Assembly: GCF_002217395.1 (NCBI RefSeq)
Contig: NZ_MUHD01000011.1
Location: 183,896 to 247,895, forward strand
Reading direction: 5' to 3'
Source of the DNA: Flavobacterium plurextorum
GTDB lineage: Bacteria > Bacteroidota > Bacteroidia > Flavobacteriales > Flavobacteriaceae
Length of the DNA: 64,000 nucleotides
The notes beneath the pieces were generated by a model. It searched no databases. It was not told the origin of the DNA and saw nothing but the letters and a program-made list of their open reading frames with translations. Positions 1 through 9,990 of the stretch are shown piece after piece. The position numbers were made by a program, and so were the translations under genes. The number at the start of each line of letters is the position of its first letter. The first letter of the stretch is position 1.

Positions 1-1219
1 AATTATAAAAATTTAAGTCTACAAAAGTTTGATTAGCACCATATAATTCAACGGTTCCAGTACCAGGTGTAAAATTAGTACCTGTGCCTGTAACATTTCC
101 AGCAACTTTTAAAGTACTAGTGCCTCCTTGAAGTGCTCCAGAATTCATAGCCCATCCACCTGTAAAAGTATGAGTAAAACTTCCCAATGCCAATGTTGAT
201 CCGTTATTTACTCCACTTATTACCAAACTACCTCCGCTTACAGCTCCCGTAAATGTAGCTGTTGTGCTTCCACTTTTTGACATCGTTACTGTACCAGTAG
301 TTGTAAAACCAGCAATACTTTGTGTATTTCCACCGCTAATGGTAACATCTCGATTACTAAAATTTAGTACTCCTGTTCCTGTATTAGCTAAGTTTCCTTG
401 TATTACTAAATTTCCCGAAGGAGCAGCAGTTGTACCACTTCCTGAAAAAGTAAGATTTTGATATGTAAATCCAGTACTTATAGTTGGTGTTGCACTATAA
501 TACTCTACTGTAAAATTTGTTGGAATTGTTGGAGAAGCAAATGAATAATTTCCTCCCCAAGTTGAAGCTCCTACTCTCAAGGTACCTGCTGTAAGAGTTG
601 GTGCACTAGATGTTGTAAGCAAAAACGTATTTGCATCAAAAGTACCAGCAATATTTTGAAAAACACCAACTGTTAATGCGTTAGCGAGCGATAACGAACC
701 ACCTGTTTTATTAACAGTAAGTCTTCCTGCGGCTCCAATTAGTCCAGAGAGTGTTTGAACATTTGCTCCTGTAAAAATTGCCACAGGTCCAGTCCCTGCA
801 GATGTACCAGTAAATGACCAATTTCCATTTAGCGAAATGCTTCGTGTAGAATCATTATTTGTATTTCCTTTCCATGTTCCAGTACCACTTACATCTCCGT
901 TTACTGTAAGTATATTGTTTGCTACCATATTTAATGTTCCCAGAATAGAAACACCTGCACATGTTGGGCTTCCATTTGTATTAACCGTGGCTGTCGAAAC
1001 AATAATTACGGGGTCATTTGCAGCAGGCACCACTCCTGTCGTCCAAGTAGCTGGAGTATTCCAATTACCTCCAGACGCAGTACTTATTCTAGTTGTTTGG
1101 GCAAATGAAACATTTAAAATAAAAAACATCACCAAACAAAATAGTCTTAAACTTGGGGAAAAAGTTTTTTTGGCTGTGGGGTACAAAAATTCAACACTCA
1201 AAAGTAAATTTTGAATCAT
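1..1219 (-). CDS. Secreted adhesin-like repeat protein (5' part, runs off window edge)
   Basis: The minus strand is open from an ATG at 1219 to the window edge, about 406 codons, with no stop. The N terminus has a charged region, then a hydrophobic stretch ending FILNVSFAQ, which fits a signal peptide cut after Ala. An inner ATG about 30 codons in would give a shorter, more typical signal peptide. The mature part starts with a GGNWNTPATW motif, common at the start of Bacteroidota surface proteins exported by T9SS. It continues as Gly/Thr/Ser/Asn/Val-rich short beta-strand repeats (for example GTFDANTFLLTTSSAPTLTAG), as in beta-solenoid adhesins. The C terminus, where a sorting domain would lie, is outside the window. 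The exact function is unknown; the export role is inferred. Confidence 0.75.
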   Translation of the reverse strand, partial: MIQNLLLSVEFLYPTAKKTFSPSLRLFCLVMFFILNVSFAQTTRISTASGGNWNTPATWTTGVVPAANDPVIIVSTATVNTNGSPTCAGVSILGTLNMVANNILTVNGDVSGTGTWKGNTNNDSTRSISLNGNWSFTGTSAGTGPVAIFTGANVQTLSGLIGAAGRLTVNKTGGSLSLANALTVGVFQNIAGTFDANTFLLTTSSAPTLTAGTLRVGASTWGGNYSFASPTIPTNFTVEYYSATPTISTGFTYQNLTFSGSGTTAAPSGNLVIQGNLANTGTGVLNFSNRDVTISGGNTQSIAGFTTTGTVTMSKSGSTTATFTGAVSGGSLVISGVNNGSTLALGSFTHTFTGGWAMNSGALQGGTSTLKVAGNVTGTGTNFTPGTGTVELYGANQTFVDLNFYN

Positions 1220-1514
1220 AATAAATTGGGGGATTTATTTAAATTTGTTTTTGGTTTTATAGAAACCACCACAACCAATTTATTTTTTAGATATAAATAA
1301 CTTTGGATCTTATTTACATTAAAAAAATAAAGGCTAATATTCTGTTTTTCACACAGTCTATAATGTGTAATTCTATAGTACAAAAATATTTAATTTCAGA
1401 ATATAGACAACATTTTACATGTTTTCTTTTTAAGAATAACCTCTATTTTCTTTAAAAATTTAACAACAAAATGACTATTTTTAGCAATAATAGTTAAAAA
1501 GAAAGAAAAAACAC

Positions 1515-1985
1515 ATGAATTCAATTCACACTCCGAAAGAAGCTTTACAGAAATTAGAACACTTTTGTGCTTATCAGGAGCGTTGTCATGATGAAGTTGT
1601 ATCAAAACTTTACAGTTTAAAAATGACTTCTGACGAAATTGATCTAATTCTGGTTCAATTAATTGAAGGCAATTTCTTGAATGAAACACGTTTTGCCTGC
1701 AGTTTTGCCAGAGGAAAACATCGCATTAAACATTGGGGTAAGCTTAGAATTACAAATGAACTGAAGTTTCGAAATATTTCCAGTACAAATATCACTCTTG
1801 CACTCAAAGAGATTTCTCAAGAAGAATATATTGAAACTTTTGAAAATCTTTCTGAAAGATCTTGGAATAGTATACAGGAGAAAAATATATTAAAAAAACG
1901 CAAAAAGTTCTGCGACTATATGCTCCGAAGAGGATATGAAAGTAATCTGGTTTATGAAAAGGCCAAAGACTTAGAAAGCCTTTAA
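1515..1985 (+). CDS. recX: Regulatory protein RecX
   Basis: This 156-residue protein has the size and helical three-repeat pattern of RecX, which binds RecA filaments and limits recombinase activity in the cytoplasm. The diagnostic core is visible: FARGKHRIKHWGKLRI around residues 64-79, matching the F-x-x-x-K-x-x-x-x-G-x-x-x-I signature of the second repeat, then a third repeat ending RRGYESNLVYE. The N-terminal repeat contains AYQERCHDEVVSKL, the usual R/E-rich start. The gene stands alone after an AT-rich spacer and is followed by a small palindrome at 1993-2012. recA is not in the window. Confidence 0.85.
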   Translation: MNSIHTPKEALQKLEHFCAYQERCHDEVVSKLYSLKMTSDEIDLILVQLIEGNFLNETRFACSFARGKHRIKHWGKLRITNELKFRNISSTNITLALKEISQEEYIETFENLSERSWNSIQEKNILKKRKKFCDYMLRRGYESNLVYEKAKDLESL

Positions 1986-1992
1986 ATCGAGC

Positions 1993-2012
1993 TGTCATTT
2001 TACAAAATGACA
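1993..2012 (+). terminator. Palindrome after recX, possible terminator
   Basis: TGTCATTTT and AAAATGACA form a 9-bp perfect stem around AC, eight bases after the recX stop, followed by TTAAAAAACTA. The U-run is poor, so this may only stabilise the mRNA end. Confidence 0.4.
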
Positions 2013-2370
2013 TTAAAAAACTACTATGTTTTAGAAAAAAACCTCTCTATTTGATAAGAAAATTCATAATTACTTATTGAATATCTTCTGCGAAATAAAC
2101 GCTCAACCTCGCGTTTTATCTGCTTTTTCTTCAAAAAAAATTCAAATTATGGCTCCAAATTGCGATTTTTTCAATTTTAAAAGCCATTGTTTTATAGGAA
2201 TTTCCACAGAACCTTATTTTTCCTTTTACTCTTTGTCGACTATTTAGGCATTTCATCGATTATATAAGTCAGTTGAAAACCCTCTAAAGGTCAATGACGT
2301 AGATGTATTTATCTTTGCGCCGGCTTAAAAAACCTTATTCCAGCACAATAATCTGATAGAAACATTTAGC
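2013..2370. other. Intergenic region, no gene seen
   Basis: About 360 bases of AT-rich spacer between recX and the large T9SS gene. I see no RNA gene and no convincing reading frame. The only signal I can name is a promoter-like TATCTTTG at 2310-2317, about 54 bases before the next start codon. Confidence 0.5.
2310..2317 (+). promoter_or_regulatory. Flavobacterial -7 promoter element (TATCTTTG)
   Basis: TATCTTTG fits the TAnnTTTG consensus used by the Bacteroidota primary sigma factor. No clean TTG -33 element lies 17-23 bases upstream, so the call rests on the -7 box and its place before the 2371 gene. Confidence 0.4.
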
Positions 2371-5300
2371 ATGATTAGAACTCTACTTTTCTTTTTACTA
2401 TTACCTTTTTTTGGATTTTCACAAGCTCTAAGCGGCGATTATTTTATTAGTAACTCAAATCCAAATGATAAATTTAAAACTTTAGAAAGTGCCATTACTG
2501 AAATTACCAAAAAGGGACTTTCTAAACCAGTTACTTTTCAATTAGAAGAAAGTCAATTGCTCTCTACTCCTCTTGTCATAAAAGCGCTCTCTGGATCAAG
2601 CGCCACAAATACCTTAACAATTAAACCAAAAGAGGGTGCCAATATTAGAATTTCTGGAAATTTTTCTAAAAATGGAGTCATTGTTCTTGATGGAGCCGAT
2701 AATATTATAATTGATGGTAATAATGGTCATACAGATAACAGCCTAAAAATCTATAATACTTTTGATATAAACGACAGCTACAATGCTAGAATGGGAATTT
2801 GGCTGTACAATGGTGCTGACAATAACAAGATTCAAAATCTAACTATTCAATTAAACATTCTAGGTCCAAAAATTGGTACTTATTCAACTGGCGTATTGGC
2901 TGGAAGCAGCAATATTGAAGGCAATGGCAATAATAGTTCGAATACTATAAGCAATGTAACTTTTACAGATGTTAAACAGGCTGTAATTGTGAACGGACAA
3001 AATCAATCAAACACAAACTGGACAATAGAAAAGAACAAAATAGGCTCTACTGATAATGATACTAAACCATTTTTAGGAATCTACATGCAAAATGTCAACA
3101 TCTTTACTATTTCAAATAACATCATCAAAGGCGTTAGACTTCCTAGCTCATACGGAGGAAAGAGTCTAAACTCTGGAATATTTTTAGAGAATTCTAATTC
3201 TGGAGTTTTAACTAAAAACCTCGTTTCAGACATAGAAAATGGTGCAGGAAACGGCTTAGGTTATGGTATTTGCGTTGTAGGAAACAACAATTTAATCAAT
3301 GAAAACACCATTTCATCTTTAACTTCGAGCTTCAATGGAAGTTACGGAATAAAATCTGAAGGTAACCAAACTACAATTTACGGAAATAGAATCACTTCTG
3401 TTTTTGCCACATCAGGTACAACTGCCGCAGGAATACATTTTTCAGGAAACGACCAATTAGTGTACAATAACTTCGTAAATGACGTAAAATCTAATGGTGG
3501 AGGTAATGCTTCAAGTCAGGATGGATTTGGAATTTATATTAACAGCGGTTCAAATATTAAACTTTATCACAATAGTGTAAAACTTACTTCAAATCAAAAC
3601 TCAGGATCATCAGCTGCGTTATACATTAAAGACGGATCTGGTTTGGATATTAGAAATAATATTTTTGCTAATATGCAGACTTCGGGCAGTATGCGTTTTG
3701 CTATTTTTTCAGAAGTATCAAACCGAAATAACTTTACATATTTAGATTATAATGATTATTACAGTACTCAATTTTTAGGTTGTTTTGGCAGTTACTACAC
3801 TTCTACAAATCGAAAGTTAGATCTTGACAAATGGAAAGAAGCTACTTTGAAGGATGGTGCATCAAAATCTTTTGCTCCAATTTTCGCAAACACTACTGAT
3901 CTTTACTTAGCTAAAAATAACAGCGATAATGAAAATTTGTCTGGAAAAATACTTTCTGAAGTTCCTACTGATATAGATGGAACAAAAAGAGTAAAACCAT
4001 ATATGGGAGCCCATGAAATTGAATCTTGTATTCCTGAAGGTGATCAAACAAAATTTGGAACTGATTCTTGGATTGGTTATGTCTACACTTACACCAGTGA
4101 AAATGCTCCAAATCCTTCTACTCCAACAACTTTACCAATTTCCAGCGATGCTGCTTACATAGGAACTGTTACTGAACCAAAATTGTTTGACAGAAACGTT
4201 GGTTCAAACCAAATAACTGGATTAACAACCAACATCAAATGTATTACACCGCCCTCGGATCTTTTCTTTGTTCGATACAAGATGCAAACTACCATTCCGG
4301 CAGGTAAATACAATTTTACAATTGGAGGTGATGATGGTGTAAGACTTTATATCGACAACAAACTAATCGATCTCGGCCCAGTAGTTTCCTGGGGCGATCA
4401 TAGCTATAGCCTTTATGCAGCGCAAATTTCTTTAGACGGTAAACCTCATTCTTTTGTTTTAGAATATTATGAGAAAAAAGGCGATGCAAGGGTTTCTTTT
4501 TCATATGGAGAAATAAAGGGAGACGCTGCACTTCCTTATGGTATTGATAAATGGAATGTTTATGGTTTTACGGTACCCGATATAAGTTTACCCGCTTCTG
4601 CATATGCTGGATCTTATGTAGATAACCATTTAGACATAAACACTCAACTGCTTTGGAATGCAGATCAATCACCTTCTTCTTATTCAGGATGGCAGGGTGC
4701 GGCTATAGCCGATAACAATTTTACTATTACCTACAAACGTCAAGGATTCCCTTGCGGCCGTTATCAAATAGAACTTGTAAATTGTGACGATGTAGGAAGA
4801 ATTTATCTTGACGATAATCAGATTTTTGAACAAAAAAGTCACACAACAACCTCAGTAATAATTAATAAAGGTGAGATTTACGAGCTAAACAAAGATTCTA
4901 GAATTGAAATACGTCTTTTAGAAGATGCTGGTAATGCTAATATTGCCGTAAAATTTATTGAAATTCCAACTATTTACGACGGAACAGGTACTCCTCCAAC
5001 AAAAAATACTGCAATAACAATTGCTGCTAATATGACTTTAAAGACCGATCTTGAAGTTTGTTCTTGCACGATAAACTCTGAGGTTACTCTTACTGTTCCT
5101 TCTGACCGTACTTTAACCGTAAATGAAAATATAACGGTAGCTTCCAAAGGAAAATTACTAATCGAAAATGGAGGTTCTTTAATGCAGAGCAACACTAGTA
5201 AAACATCTTATTCTGGAGATTTTAAGTCTTTTGAGCTTCAAAGAAACACAACTCCTGTTTATCGTTATGACATTACTTTTTGGTCATCACCAGTTACAGA

Positions 5301-6570
5301 AGCTTCTGCTTTTACACTGCACAATTTATCTCCTGATACTTTAGGCGATAAATATACAAGCTATGACCCATTTTCAGGATGGGTAATACATCCTTATGGT
5401 GCAAAAGTTATGATTCCAGGAAGAGGATACAATGTTAGAGCACCACAAACTTATGACGTGACCATTACGAATAAAAAAGTATACACAGCTTCTTTTGTTG
5501 GGATTCCGAATAATGGAGACATTCCTTTTACGCCAACTGCAGATCATTGGAATTTAATTGGAAATCCATATCCGTCATCTATCAGCGCTGATGAATTAAT
5601 GAGTACTTACGATCATATTGGACCATTATATTTCTGGACACACGGATTACCGCCTTCTAAAACAAATAATCCTAACGATGTTTCGTCTTATTATTCAAGT
5701 GATGATTATGCCGTTTATACGGGAACTGGCGGAACAGTAACAGATCCTAAAGGAACTAACAACGGAAATATTGCTGCGGGACAAGGTTTCTTTATTTATC
5801 CAAATGCTGCAACTAAAATTGTTTTTAACAATGATATGCGTTTAGGCGGTAAAAACACAGCTTTTTTCAAAAAAGCACAAACTGCTAAAACTGAAAAAAG
5901 TCGTTTATGGTTAAATTGCAGTAATGCAGGCGGTGCTTTTAAACAAACTTTGATTGGTTATGTTGAGGGCGCAACAAACAATTGGGATTTTAATTATGAT
6001 GCATCGACACTTGACGAAAATGCTTACTTAGATTTTTACAGTATTGTTGATACCGACTTAATGGCAATTCAGGGTCGTGCGCTTCCTTTTGACAAGAACG
6101 ATTTAATATCGCTTGGTTATAAAGCTACAATTGGTGGTGAATTTACAATTTCGATAGATCATGTCGACGGATTGTTTGATAACCAAGTCGTTTATTTAGA
6201 AGATAAAACAACTGATGTTATTCATGATTTATCAGCGGCTAATTACACCTTTAGTACGGCAGCCGGAACCTTCGATAAAAGATTTGTATTGCGCTTTACT
6301 GGTAAAACATTAGGCACTGGTGATTTCGAAAACATTGAAGACGGACTTTTAGTAGCTGTAAAGGATAAATCAATAAAATTAGTTACCTCTAAAGAATCAA
6401 TTAAAGAAGTTTCTATTTATGATATTTCGGGAAAACTTCTATATCAAAAAAAGAAAGTAGGAAGCACAGAACATACTGTTTCAAATCTGCAATCAGGCAA
6501 TCAGATTCTGCTTGTAAAAACAATTTTAGAAAATGATTTCTCTACAACCCGAAAAATTATTTACAGATAA
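2371..6570 (+). CDS. Large T9SS-secreted beta-helix/PA14-like surface protein
   Basis: A 1399-residue exported protein. Residues 1-18 form a signal peptide (MIRTLLFFLLLPFFGFSQ). Residues about 20-500 are short repeats such as NNKIQNLTIQLN and NIFTISNNIIKGV, typical of a right-handed parallel beta-helix. Residues about 560-720 and 730-860 each contain a PA14-like beta-sandwich; the motifs GDDGVRLYIDNKLID and CDDVGRIYLDDNQIFE are the sugar-binding-type Asp-Asp-Gly signatures. A short repeat scaffold follows (SEVTLTVPSDRTLTVNENITV). The last ~75 residues match a T9SS type A sorting domain (VSIYDISGKLLYQ, then IIYR at the end). It is likely secreted or surface-anchored, with a role in carbohydrate binding or adhesion; that role is inferred. 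No catalytic site was recognised. Confidence 0.8.
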   Translation: MIRTLLFFLLLPFFGFSQALSGDYFISNSNPNDKFKTLESAITEITKKGLSKPVTFQLEESQLLSTPLVIKALSGSSATNTLTIKPKEGANIRISGNFSKNGVIVLDGADNIIIDGNNGHTDNSLKIYNTFDINDSYNARMGIWLYNGADNNKIQNLTIQLNILGPKIGTYSTGVLAGSSNIEGNGNNSSNTISNVTFTDVKQAVIVNGQNQSNTNWTIEKNKIGSTDNDTKPFLGIYMQNVNIFTISNNIIKGVRLPSSYGGKSLNSGIFLENSNSGVLTKNLVSDIENGAGNGLGYGICVVGNNNLINENTISSLTSSFNGSYGIKSEGNQTTIYGNRITSVFATSGTTAAGIHFSGNDQLVYNNFVNDVKSNGGGNASSQDGFGIYINSGSNIKLYHNSVKLTSNQNSGSSAALYIKDGSGLDIRNNIFANMQTSGSMRFAIFSEVSNRNNFTYLDYNDYYSTQFLGCFGSYYTSTNRKLDLDKWKEATLKDGASKSFAPIFANTTDLYLAKNNSDNENLSGKILSEVPTDIDGTKRVKPYMGAHEIESCIPEGDQTKFGTDSWIGYVYTYTSENAPNPSTPTTLPISSDAAYIGTVTEPKLFDRNVGSNQITGLTTNIKCITPPSDLFFVRYKMQTTIPAGKYNFTIGGDDGVRLYIDNKLIDLGPVVSWGDHSYSLYAAQISLDGKPHSFVLEYYEKKGDARVSFSYGEIKGDAALPYGIDKWNVYGFTVPDISLPASAYAGSYVDNHLDINTQLLWNADQSPSSYSGWQGAAIADNNFTITYKRQGFPCGRYQIELVNCDDVGRIYLDDNQIFEQKSHTTTSVIINKGEIYELNKDSRIEIRLLEDAGNANIAVKFIEIPTIYDGTGTPPTKNTAITIAANMTLKTDLEVCSCTINSEVTLTVPSDRTLTVNENITVASKGKLLIENGGSLMQSNTSKTSYSGDFKSFELQRNTTPVYRYDITFWSSPVTEASAFTLHNLSPDTLGDKYTSYDPFSGWVIHPYGAKVMIPGRGYNVRAPQTYDVTITNKKVYTASFVGIPNNGDIPFTPTADHWNLIGNPYPSSISADELMSTYDHIGPLYFWTHGLPPSKTNNPNDVSSYYSSDDYAVYTGTGGTVTDPKGTNNGNIAAGQGFFIYPNAATKIVFNNDMRLGGKNTAFFKKAQTAKTEKSRLWLNCSNAGGAFKQTLIGYVEGATNNWDFNYDASTLDENAYLDFYSIVDTDLMAIQGRALPFDKNDLISLGYKATIGGEFTISIDHVDGLFDNQVVYLEDKTTDVIHDLSAANYTFSTAAGTFDKRFVLRFTGKTLGTGDFENIEDGLLVAVKDKSIKLVTSKESIKEVSIYDISGKLLYQKKKVGSTEHTVSNLQSGNQILLVKTILENDFSTTRKIIYR

Positions 6571-6592
6571 AGCATTTCTTCTTTATAGAAAA

Positions 6593-6631
6593 CAAAAAAT
6601 CCATTTACCTAATGATAAATAGATTTTTTTG
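6593..6631. terminator. Bidirectional terminator between convergent genes
   Basis: AAAAAATCCATTTA and TAAATAGATTTTTTT form an imperfect stem between two convergent stops (6570 plus, 6647 minus), with A- and T-runs on the flanks, so it can serve both genes. Confidence 0.6.
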
Positions 6632-6646
6632 TTTTATGAATTAAAA

Positions 6647-7816
6647 CTATGGCTTTTCTATTAAAATACTAACAGCATTTCCACCAAAACCAACCGCATT
6701 AATCAAGACTTTTTTAATTGGTTTGTCTTTAGTTATTCTTTTTGAGAAAGGAGTTTCGATAAAAATATCATGTTCCATCATTAAAAGCGCAAGCTCTAAA
6801 CTCAATATTCCGGAAGCTCCAAAAGTGTGTCCAATTTTCCATTTATTAGTCGTCAACAAAGGCTGTTTGGAACCAAAAACTTTTTCAATTGCACGAAGTT
6901 CTGTCAAATCGCCTTTAATTGTTCCCGGCGCATGCATCACAATAACATCTACACTATCTAAATCGGTATCTTTTAAAGCCATTTTCATAGATTTCTGAAA
7001 ACAGTCAGCTTCCGCCGAAATTGAAATATTATGTTCTAAAATTTCAGTTGCATAACCCACTCCTGTAACATACGCAATCGCATTTTCTTTTTCTCCAGAT
7101 TCTAGGCAACAAACTGCCGCGCCTTCGCCCAAAATCATCGTGTTTTGCGTTTTCTCAAAATCAAAAGCAAGATTGGGCCAAGAATGGCTTTCTTGATCGA
7201 TACGCGAATATATTTTTAGCGCACGCATCTGTCCGATAGTAAAATCTGTAAGAGGCGCTTCACTGCCTCCTACCAAAAACTTATCAGACATTCCTGATTT
7301 CAACCATGCTACGCCATTTAAAAGTGAATGTAATGCTGTTGAACAAGTTATTGAATGTGAAATTTCAGGTCCTTCACTTTGCAAATCGTGTGCAATCCAT
7401 GACGAAATATTCCCCAAAGTTGTTGTAGGCGATGCTAAAGTCTGTGCTTTTCCAGTTTCGATATACTCTTTATAATGTTTTTCAAACAAATCTGTAGCAC
7501 CTCTTGAAGATCCAATGTTTATACCAAAAACATCTTCGGAACTCCAACCTGCATTTTGAACTGCTTTTCGTGAAGCAGCCAACGCAAACAAAACTGAATC
7601 GTCTAAAAACTTATATTTAGGATCTGATTCCCGTATTTGAGCAATCAATTGCTTTGAATCCGTACTCAAAGCCGCAATAAAAGTATCTTGCTGATCTAAA
7701 AATTGTTTAGTAAAACAATGTTTTCCGTCTAGATATTTTTTCCAAACTTCATCTTTATTACTTCCTAAAGGAGAAATAGATGAAAAAGCTGTTATGGAGA
7801 TTTTTTGTGTATTCAC
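6647..7816 (-). CDS. FabF-like beta-ketoacyl-ACP synthase linked to biotin genes
   Basis: A 389-residue thiolase-fold condensing enzyme. The catalytic Cys-His-His triad is intact: C158 in SITCSTALHS, H295 in MHAPGT and H330 in KIGHTFGASG. The enzyme should carry out decarboxylative condensation of an acyl donor with malonyl-ACP. It is short for FabF (usually 410-420) and differs from housekeeping copies around its motifs (HAPGTIKGDLTE in place of HGTSTPLND). It is the last gene of a minus-strand run bioD-bioA-KAS, 102 bases after bioA. This context suggests it helps build the pimeloyl chain for biotin. That is an inference; a general fatty-acid or secondary-metabolite role remains possible. 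Confidence 0.8.
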   Translation of the reverse strand: MNTQKISITAFSSISPLGSNKDEVWKKYLDGKHCFTKQFLDQQDTFIAALSTDSKQLIAQIRESDPKYKFLDDSVLFALAASRKAVQNAGWSSEDVFGINIGSSRGATDLFEKHYKEYIETGKAQTLASPTTTLGNISSWIAHDLQSEGPEISHSITCSTALHSLLNGVAWLKSGMSDKFLVGGSEAPLTDFTIGQMRALKIYSRIDQESHSWPNLAFDFEKTQNTMILGEGAAVCCLESGEKENAIAYVTGVGYATEILEHNISISAEADCFQKSMKMALKDTDLDSVDVIVMHAPGTIKGDLTELRAIEKVFGSKQPLLTTNKWKIGHTFGASGILSLELALLMMEHDIFIETPFSKRITKDKPIKKVLINAVGFGGNAVSILIEKP

Positions 7817-7918
7817 ATTATTTTATTTAACCGCAAAGTTCGCAAAAGTTTATACAAAGTTCACAGAGTTTCAAAGTAAAAAATAAAACCAGATCATTAC
7901 CTAAATAAACCTAGAGAA

Positions 7919-9190
7919 CTAGACCATTTCAATGGCTTCTTCAATTATTTTATATACTTTTTGAAGCTGTTCATTAGTCATAATATAAGGCGGAAGAATG
8001 TAAACAATGTTTCCAACTGGACGCAGAACTACTCCGTTTTCAATGAAAAAATTATAAAGCTTTGTTCGCATCGAGCCATAATAACTTTCTTCTGAATCTG
8101 ATTTAATTTCAACTGCAAAAATAACTCCCAATGTTCTGGCGGTAATTACTTTCGAATGGTTTTCTATCTTCTTTTGAAATTCTAAATGACTCGCATTTAT
8201 TCTTTCAATGTTGGCCTGCATTTCTGCAGTTTGCAATAAGTCTATACTTGCCAATACTGCAGCACAACCTGTTGGATTTGCAGTAAAAGTATGCCCATGA
8301 AACAATGCTTTATTAATATCATCATCATAAAAGGCATCAAAAATATCTTGAGTAAAAGTCGTAATTGCCATAGGAATAGTTCCTCCAGTTAAGGCTTTAG
8401 ACAAACAAATCATGTCTGGCTCTTCAGAAACGTAATCCATTGCAAATGTTTTTCCTGTTTTACCAAAACCAGTCATAACTTCATCAGCAATTGTCAGCAC
8501 TTTATTTGCCGCACAAATCTGAATTAATTTTGCCAGCGCTTCTGGTTCATACATTACCATTCCTGCCGCACCTTGCACCAATGGTTCAAATATAAAACCG
8601 GCACAATTATGATTTTGAATTACATTCGTCAAAGCATCAAAACTTGCCTGTTCCTGTCCTTTTATCGGCACCGGAATTCGAACAACATCAATAAACATTC
8701 CCTGAAAAGCCTGTGTATAAAAAGAGATTCCGCTTGCCGCCATTGCCGCAAAAGTATCACCATGAAAAGCATTTTCGAAAGCAATTATAGTAGTACGCTT
8801 TTCATTTTTATTGAAAAAATATTGCAAAGCTACTTTTATTGCTACCTCGACTGCGGTAGAACCATTATCAGAAAAAAAGATCTTCTGTTGGTTTTTCGGT
8901 AAAATTTCAATCAGCTTTTCTGCTACTTTTATGGCTGGCTCATGTGTAAAACCGCCAAACAAAACATGCTCTAGAGTTGTTAATTGCTTATAAACAGCAT
9001 CGGCAATAAATTTATTACTGTGTCCAAAAGGATTTACCCACCACGATGCAATTGCATCAATATATTCTTTACCGTTTTCATCCCACAATAAAGCGCCTTC
9101 ACCTCTAGAAATTGCAATTGGAGTTTGAGCTGTTTTGTGCTGTGTATAAGGATGCCAAAGATATTGGCTGTCTTTTTCTGTTAAAGTCAT
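7919..9190 (-). CDS. bioA: Adenosylmethionine-8-amino-7-oxononanoate aminotransferase (BioA)
   Basis: A 423-residue class III PLP aminotransferase that converts 7-keto-8-aminopelargonate to 7,8-diaminopelargonate using S-adenosylmethionine as amino donor (biotin pathway, cytoplasm). BioA hallmarks are present: WHPYTQH near the N terminus (residues 12-18), SWWVNPFGH (49-57), FSDNGSTAVEVA (106-117), the PLP-binding Asp in IADEVMTGFG (D236), and the Schiff-base lysine in CLSKALTGG (K265). Its length matches the family. It lies 63 bases downstream of bioD on the same strand and is followed by a ketosynthase. Confidence 0.95.
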   Translation of the reverse strand: MTLTEKDSQYLWHPYTQHKTAQTPIAISRGEGALLWDENGKEYIDAIASWWVNPFGHSNKFIADAVYKQLTTLEHVLFGGFTHEPAIKVAEKLIEILPKNQQKIFFSDNGSTAVEVAIKVALQYFFNKNEKRTTIIAFENAFHGDTFAAMAASGISFYTQAFQGMFIDVVRIPVPIKGQEQASFDALTNVIQNHNCAGFIFEPLVQGAAGMVMYEPEALAKLIQICAANKVLTIADEVMTGFGKTGKTFAMDYVSEEPDMICLSKALTGGTIPMAITTFTQDIFDAFYDDDINKALFHGHTFTANPTGCAAVLASIDLLQTAEMQANIERINASHLEFQKKIENHSKVITARTLGVIFAVEIKSDSEESYYGSMRTKLYNFFIENGVVLRPVGNIVYILPPYIMTNEQLQKVYKIIEEAIEMV

Positions 9191-9253
9191 AGTGGTGACA
9201 TGTTTTTATGTTAGAAGTGAAATGAAAGCATTTTGCTTTTTACAAAACACATT

Positions 9254-9871
9254 TTACATTTTTAATAGATTCTCTCGAAACAAATCAGCATATTCGCGAA
9301 TTACATTTTGATCAAAATAAGGTTCTTCGTCGATTCTTCCAATGAACTTAATCCCTGTTCTGTCTAGAATTATACTTTCTGTTGCTTTATTTTCGCTTCC
9401 GCTGAAGATAATTCCAGCAACTTCAAAACCTCGATTCTGAATTGCTTCAATCGTCAATAAAGTATGATTGATACTTCCTAAATAATGTCTCGAAACTACC
9501 ACTATTTTATATTCCGGCTGAATTAAATCAATAATAGAATCTTTGTCATTTAAAGGAACAAAAATACCTCCTGCACCTTCAATAACTAAATGATTATTGG
9601 TTTTAGGTTCCTGAATTTGTTCTAAGTCAATTTTGATCCCGTCAATCTCTGCAGCTAAATGCGGACTTGCAGGCGTATTCAATTTATAGCTGTTCTCGAA
9701 AATTTGAGATTTATTATTCGAGATTTTGATTTTGATTTTATGACTGTCTGAATTATCTAAATCTCCTGCCTGAACAGGCTTCCAATAATCAGCCTCTAAG
9801 GCTTCAACAATAATAGAAGACGCAATTGTTTTTCCAACATCTGTTGAAATTCCTGTAACAAATATTTTCAT
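9254..9871 (-). CDS. bioD: ATP-dependent dethiobiotin synthetase (BioD)
   Basis: A 205-residue P-loop enzyme that closes the ureido ring of dethiobiotin from diaminopelargonate, CO2 and ATP. The N-terminal motif TGISTDVGKT (residues 6-15) is the BioD P-loop variant, followed by the YWKPVQAG substrate loop near residue 30 and VIEGAGGIFVPL near residue 97. Length is near the usual ~220. It is the first gene of the bioD-bioA-ketosynthase run. A hairpin terminator at 9957-9980 separates it from the sigma-factor unit upstream, so it probably has its own promoter in 9872-9956. Confidence 0.93.
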   Translation of the reverse strand: MKIFVTGISTDVGKTIASSIIVEALEADYWKPVQAGDLDNSDSHKIKIKISNNKSQIFENSYKLNTPASPHLAAEIDGIKIDLEQIQEPKTNNHLVIEGAGGIFVPLNDKDSIIDLIQPEYKIVVVSRHYLGSINHTLLTIEAIQNRGFEVAGIIFSGSENKATESIILDRTGIKFIGRIDEEPYFDQNVIREYADLFRENLLKM

Positions 9872-9956
9872 AATTTTCTTGTTTCACAACTATTCAAAAA
9901 GTCTTTTTATTTCTAAACAGCTATAGAATAATTTCAACAAAAGTACCAATAAAAAC

Positions 9957-9980
9957 AAAACCCATCATGACGATGGGTTC
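9957..9980 (-). terminator. Terminator after the sigma-factor unit
   Basis: Read on the minus strand, GAACCCATC-GTCAT-GATGGGTTTTGTTTTT is a GC-containing stem with a T-rich tail, ten bases after the stop at 9991. Confidence 0.7.
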
Positions 9981-9990
9981 TATTATTCGC

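Noticed and set aside
264..1214. Plus-strand open frames over the first 1.2 kb
   Set aside because: They lie opposite the adhesin-like gene, whose signal peptide and repeat pattern explain the region. The plus frames have no recognisable domains.
1396..1689. Minus frame of 97 codons overlapping the recX start
   Set aside because: Overlaps the well-supported recX and has a low-complexity AT-rich tail.
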